Source of the DNA: JANRKG01 sp033763635
GTDB lineage: Bacteria; Cyanobacteriota; Cyanobacteriia; GCF-001939115
DNA: 7,773 nt
Direction of reading: 5' to 3'
Assembly: GCA_033763635.1 (NCBI GenBank)
Contig: JANRKG010000088.1
Location: 1-7,773 of the forward strand
The notes under the pieces are model-generated. The model saw nothing but the letters and a program-made list of their open reading frames with translations. It was not told the origin of the DNA and did not search any database. Both the position numbers and the translations under genes were made by a program. Of this stretch, positions 6,786 through 7,773 are shown one piece after another; positions within the stretch are counted from its first letter, which is position 1; every line of letters starts with the position of its first letter.

Positions 6786-6814
6786 AACTTACTCAGAATT
6801 AAGCATCATCGTTC

Positions 6815-6820
6815 ATTCTA
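6815..6820 (-). promoter_or_regulatory. Putative -10 box for ndhO-mdh
   Basis: The minus strand reads TAGAAT, five of six matches to the consensus, with 29 bases between it and the ndhO ATG. This would give a leader of roughly 23 nt. A TG immediately precedes the hexamer, not at the exact extended -10 spacing. No clear -35 sequence lies 16-18 bp upstream. Confidence 0.3.
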
Positions 6821-6953
6821 CAGGGTTAGCGGCTCTCAGAAGACACTATCCTAAGTGGCAGTCAGGATGGATTAAATTAAGACTTTAAAAATGGCTGGCA
6901 ATGATCTGCCTGGAATTAAGGCGATTTTTTGACAAGCGTTTATCGATGGGTTG

Positions 6954-7001
6954 CCCTTCGACTATGTTGAGGGCAGGTGCTGGTTGAGCGAAGCCGAAAC
7001 C
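6954..7001. repeat. Imperfect palindromic repeat (REP-like) between mutM and ndhO
   Basis: The left arm contains CCCTTCGACTATGTTGAGGG and the right arm GGTTGAGCGAAGCCGAAACC, separated by a short GC-rich centre. TTCGACTATGTTGAG can pair with TTGAGCGAAGCCGAA with three mismatches and several G-T wobbles. The shape (CTTCGAC...TGAG...loop...TGAGCGAAG..GAA) resembles an intergenic palindrome seen in many copies in cyanobacterial and some other bacterial genomes, here as a degraded copy. It ends 28 bp beyond the mutM stop codon, so the folded RNA could protect or end the mutM transcript, although no T-run follows. Confidence 0.55.
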
Positions 7002-7029
7002 AGCAGGGAACTTCTTTTCTGGAAATCTC

Positions 7030-7773
7030 TCAAGGTTGACACTGGGGACAGAAGTGGGCCGATCGCCCCACCAGTTTTAACCGTTCAATTGGGGTTTCGC
7101 AAACTCGACAGGCTTCTCCTTTGCGGTTGTAGACCCAAGCTACTTGTCCATACTTGCCATTCACTCCATATACGTTGAGGAATGTACTAAAGGTCGTTCC
7201 GCCAACGGCAATACTGGATTCGAGAACTTGAACGATCGCAGTATGTAACTGCTCAATCTGATGCTGGGCGAGTTGGGAACAGAGGGTTTGGGGGCGGATA
7301 TGGCTGAGAAATAGGGCTTCGTCTGCGTAGATATTGCCAATTCCCGCCACAAGGGTCTGGTCCAACAAAGCGCTTTTGATGAAGCGCTGGCGGTTATGAA
7401 GCCTTTGCAACAGGTACTCAATCGAAAAATCAGAGGAGAGGGGTTCTGGCCCTAGTCGTTGCAGTCCCGTGATTACCTGCTCTGGGGGAACTTCAGGGGG
7501 TACCCACCACATTTGCCCAAAGGTCCGCTGGTCTACAAATCGCAGTTCCCAATTTTTTGCAAAAAACAATCGCACACGGGTATGTTTGGGAAGGGGATTG
7601 GGTTGCTCAACCCAAAGGAGTTGCCCGGACATACGTAGGTGAATCCCTAACCAGCCTGGTGCTTTTTGAGGGGAATTCAGGTTTCGGAGTTCTGCGAGCA
7701 GGTACTTACCGCGTCGATACCAGCCGCTAATCGTGTTTCCACGCAAACCTGACAAAAAATCCTGAGAAGAAGT
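7030..7773 (-). CDS. mutM: Formamidopyrimidine-DNA glycosylase (Fpg/MutM), N-terminus outside window
   Basis: This base-excision repair enzyme removes 8-oxoguanine and formamidopyrimidines and nicks the abasic site. The visible 247 residues lack roughly the first 35-40, including the expected catalytic Pro-Glu start (PELPEVE); the frame is open to the window end, so the gene continues there. Present are the DNA-binding Lys in RRGKYLLAEL (visible residue 23), the HLRMSGQL strand, FVDQRTFG, the helix-two-turn-helix block LLDQTLVAGIGNIYADEALF, the GGTTFSTF and GVNGKYG segments, and the C-terminal zinc finger with C-X2-C and C-X2-C (visible residues 222, 225, 242, 245). The finger's Arg is in GRSAHFCPQC. 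An internal TTG at 7755 is not the true start. The insert after the Lys block (NLNSPQKAPGW) is usual in cyanobacterial members. It is transcribed toward ndhO, 244 bp away. Confidence 0.95.
   Translation of the reverse strand, partial: TSSQDFLSGLRGNTISGWYRRGKYLLAELRNLNSPQKAPGWLGIHLRMSGQLLWVEQPNPLPKHTRVRLFFAKNWELRFVDQRTFGQMWWVPPEVPPEQVITGLQRLGPEPLSSDFSIEYLLQRLHNRQRFIKSALLDQTLVAGIGNIYADEALFLSHIRPQTLCSQLAQHQIEQLHTAIVQVLESSIAVGGTTFSTFLNVYGVNGKYGQVAWVYNRKGEACRVCETPIERLKLVGRSAHFCPQCQP

Noticed and set aside
6929..6934. TTGACA on the plus strand as a -35 box
   Set aside because: No -10 hexamer at suitable spacing and no plus-strand gene downstream.

Overview
The window reads as an ordinary stretch of a cyanobacterial chromosome. 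NdhO, a subunit known only from cyanobacterial and chloroplast NDH-1, is the strongest taxonomic marker. It is backed by cyanobacterial-style MutM, malate dehydrogenase and metallophosphoesterase sequences and by a large excess of the CGATCG hexamer, the core of the cyanobacterial HIP1 element. Genus cannot be read from the sequence. I found no phage, insertion sequence, CRISPR array or defence locus, and no candidate for a wholly new multi-gene system.

Layout, left to right. Bases 1-161 (minus) carry the 5' end of nadA (quinolinate synthase, NAD biosynthesis), cut by the window edge. A 213-bp divergent intergenic follows, then a cyanobacterial/plant-type calcineurin-like metallophosphoesterase at 375-1295 (plus). 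Directly downstream is a complete tRNA-Ser(UGA) gene at 1318-1404. A 13-bp tandem repeat lies between the tRNA and the convergent 1486-3312 gene (minus). That gene encodes an EamA/DMT transporter with an unusual N-terminal cytoplasmic coiled-coil region of about 270 residues. After 268 bp of AT-rich intergenic comes a PiT-family phosphate permease (3581-4810 or 4831, minus), preceded by a small unrecognised 95-residue gene (4870-5157, minus) in a possible two-gene unit. A 433-bp gene-free stretch contains a 7-bp-period repeat. Next come mdh (malate dehydrogenase, TTG start) and, 13 bp upstream of it on the same strand, ndhO. The ndhO-mutM gap holds an imperfect palindromic repeat. The window ends inside mutM (formamidopyrimidine-DNA glycosylase, minus), whose N-terminus lies outside.

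Most genes are independent housekeeping functions on the minus strand. Two links are worth attention: ndhO-mdh, where a thylakoid NDH-1 subunit is probably cotranscribed with an NAD-dependent dehydrogenase, and the unknown small gene next to the phosphate permease. The most unusual single protein is the coiled-coil/EamA fusion.
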